From assembly GCF_900172355.1 (NCBI RefSeq), contig NZ_FWFZ01000029.1, positions 1-39,193 on the forward strand: DNA of 39,193 nucleotides, given 5' to 3'. The stretch is from Roseisalinus antarcticus. GTDB lineage: Bacteria > Pseudomonadota > Alphaproteobacteria > Rhodobacterales > Rhodobacteraceae. Both the position numbers and the translations under genes were made by a program. Of this stretch, positions 39,078 through 39,193 are shown in pieces. The notes under the pieces were generated by a model. That model was not told where the DNA came from. It saw only the letters and a list, made by a program, of their open reading frames with translations, and ran no database searches. Each line of letters begins with the position of its first letter. Positions within the stretch are counted from its first letter, which is position 1.

Positions 39078-39193
39078 ATTCCTCGATTATGCGGCTACGC
39101 GGCGATCAGCTGTTGCGCTGTACGGCGTCGTCGGATTGCCGACGTTGTAGAGACGGCAGAGGATCCAGACGAAAAGCAACCTGATCCAGGCTG
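39066..39193. other. Possible end of an insertion sequence
   Basis: From just behind CTAG the composition changes and a minus-strand frame enters from the right edge and stops near 39093-39095 (codons reading RLYNVGNPTTPYSATADRRV). It could be the 3' end of a transposase gene. Too little is visible to name a family. Confidence 0.25.

Larger units (their letters stand above)
2028..39193. mobile_element. Left part of an integrated repABC plasmid / ICE-like island
   Basis: The element begins at the tRNA-fMet half-site and runs off the right edge. It carries a full replication cassette, three toxin-antitoxin modules, antirestriction and partition genes, plasmid-type DUF genes, cargo, a transposon and part of a type IV secretion operon. 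To its left lies an ordinary metabolic operon under a riboswitch. That this is chromosomal integration rather than a tRNA scrap carried on a free plasmid is inference from the half-tRNA structure. Confidence 0.6.

Overview
The window looks like DNA from an alphaproteobacterium of the Rhodobacteraceae (Roseobacter group). The grounds are a repABC replication cassette, high GC, an RHE_PE00001-type protein next to repABC, and a run of small DUF proteins known mainly from alphaproteobacterial plasmids. These assignments come from reading the sequence and family knowledge; no database search was run.

Left flank, 1-2027: probably chromosomal. A TPP riboswitch on the minus strand leads into ykoF and then ykoE, a thiamine-precursor (HMP) ECF uptake operon. 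ykoE is broken by a frameshift. At 2028-2077 lies only the 3' half of an initiator tRNA-Met (CAT anticodon arm, T arm, CCA), followed by a terminator. This is the typical scar of site-specific integration into a tRNA gene, so everything to the right is probably an integrated element.

Replication and maintenance, 2105-10200: an RHE_PE00001/DUF1612 regulator with a palindromic operator, a serine recombinase with a long C-terminal extension, and repA-repB-repC. Between repB and repC there is an antisense ctRNA with promoter and terminator. Two perfect parS-like palindromes follow repC. Next come a second, C-terminally decayed ParB-like gene and an Xre/RES toxin-antitoxin pair on the minus strand.

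Plasmid backbone module, 10457-27361: all on the plus strand. It contains ArdC antirestriction protein, a large ParB-like protein, DUF3768, DUF3085-like, DUF6927-like, DUF6878, DUF6915 and a double DUF736 protein, a 702-aa UPF0149 protein, PrlF/YhaV and MazE-like/Doc toxin-antitoxin pairs, and a 1420-aa Strawberry-notch-type helicase/methyltransferase. Six of these genes are preceded by variants of one inverted-repeat motif (AAAGnGAAAGCnnGCTTT) and a hairpin, which suggests coordinated control of the module.

Cargo and decay, 27644-39193: a SAM methyltransferase and a metal-handling cluster (TM-anchor protein, HupE/UreJ, His-rich secreted protein, RcnR/CsoR-type repressor with a G-tract operator, MFS transporter). 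The transporter is cut after 58 codons by a 3.5-kb TniA/TniB/TniQ transposon (31049-34554). The transposon's other end cuts virB4 of a type IV secretion operon (parC-like, virB1, virB2, virB3, virB4). The two ends lack a matching target duplication, so the insertion probably came with a deletion that removed the rest of the conjugation genes. At the right edge a further short gene seems interrupted by another insertion.
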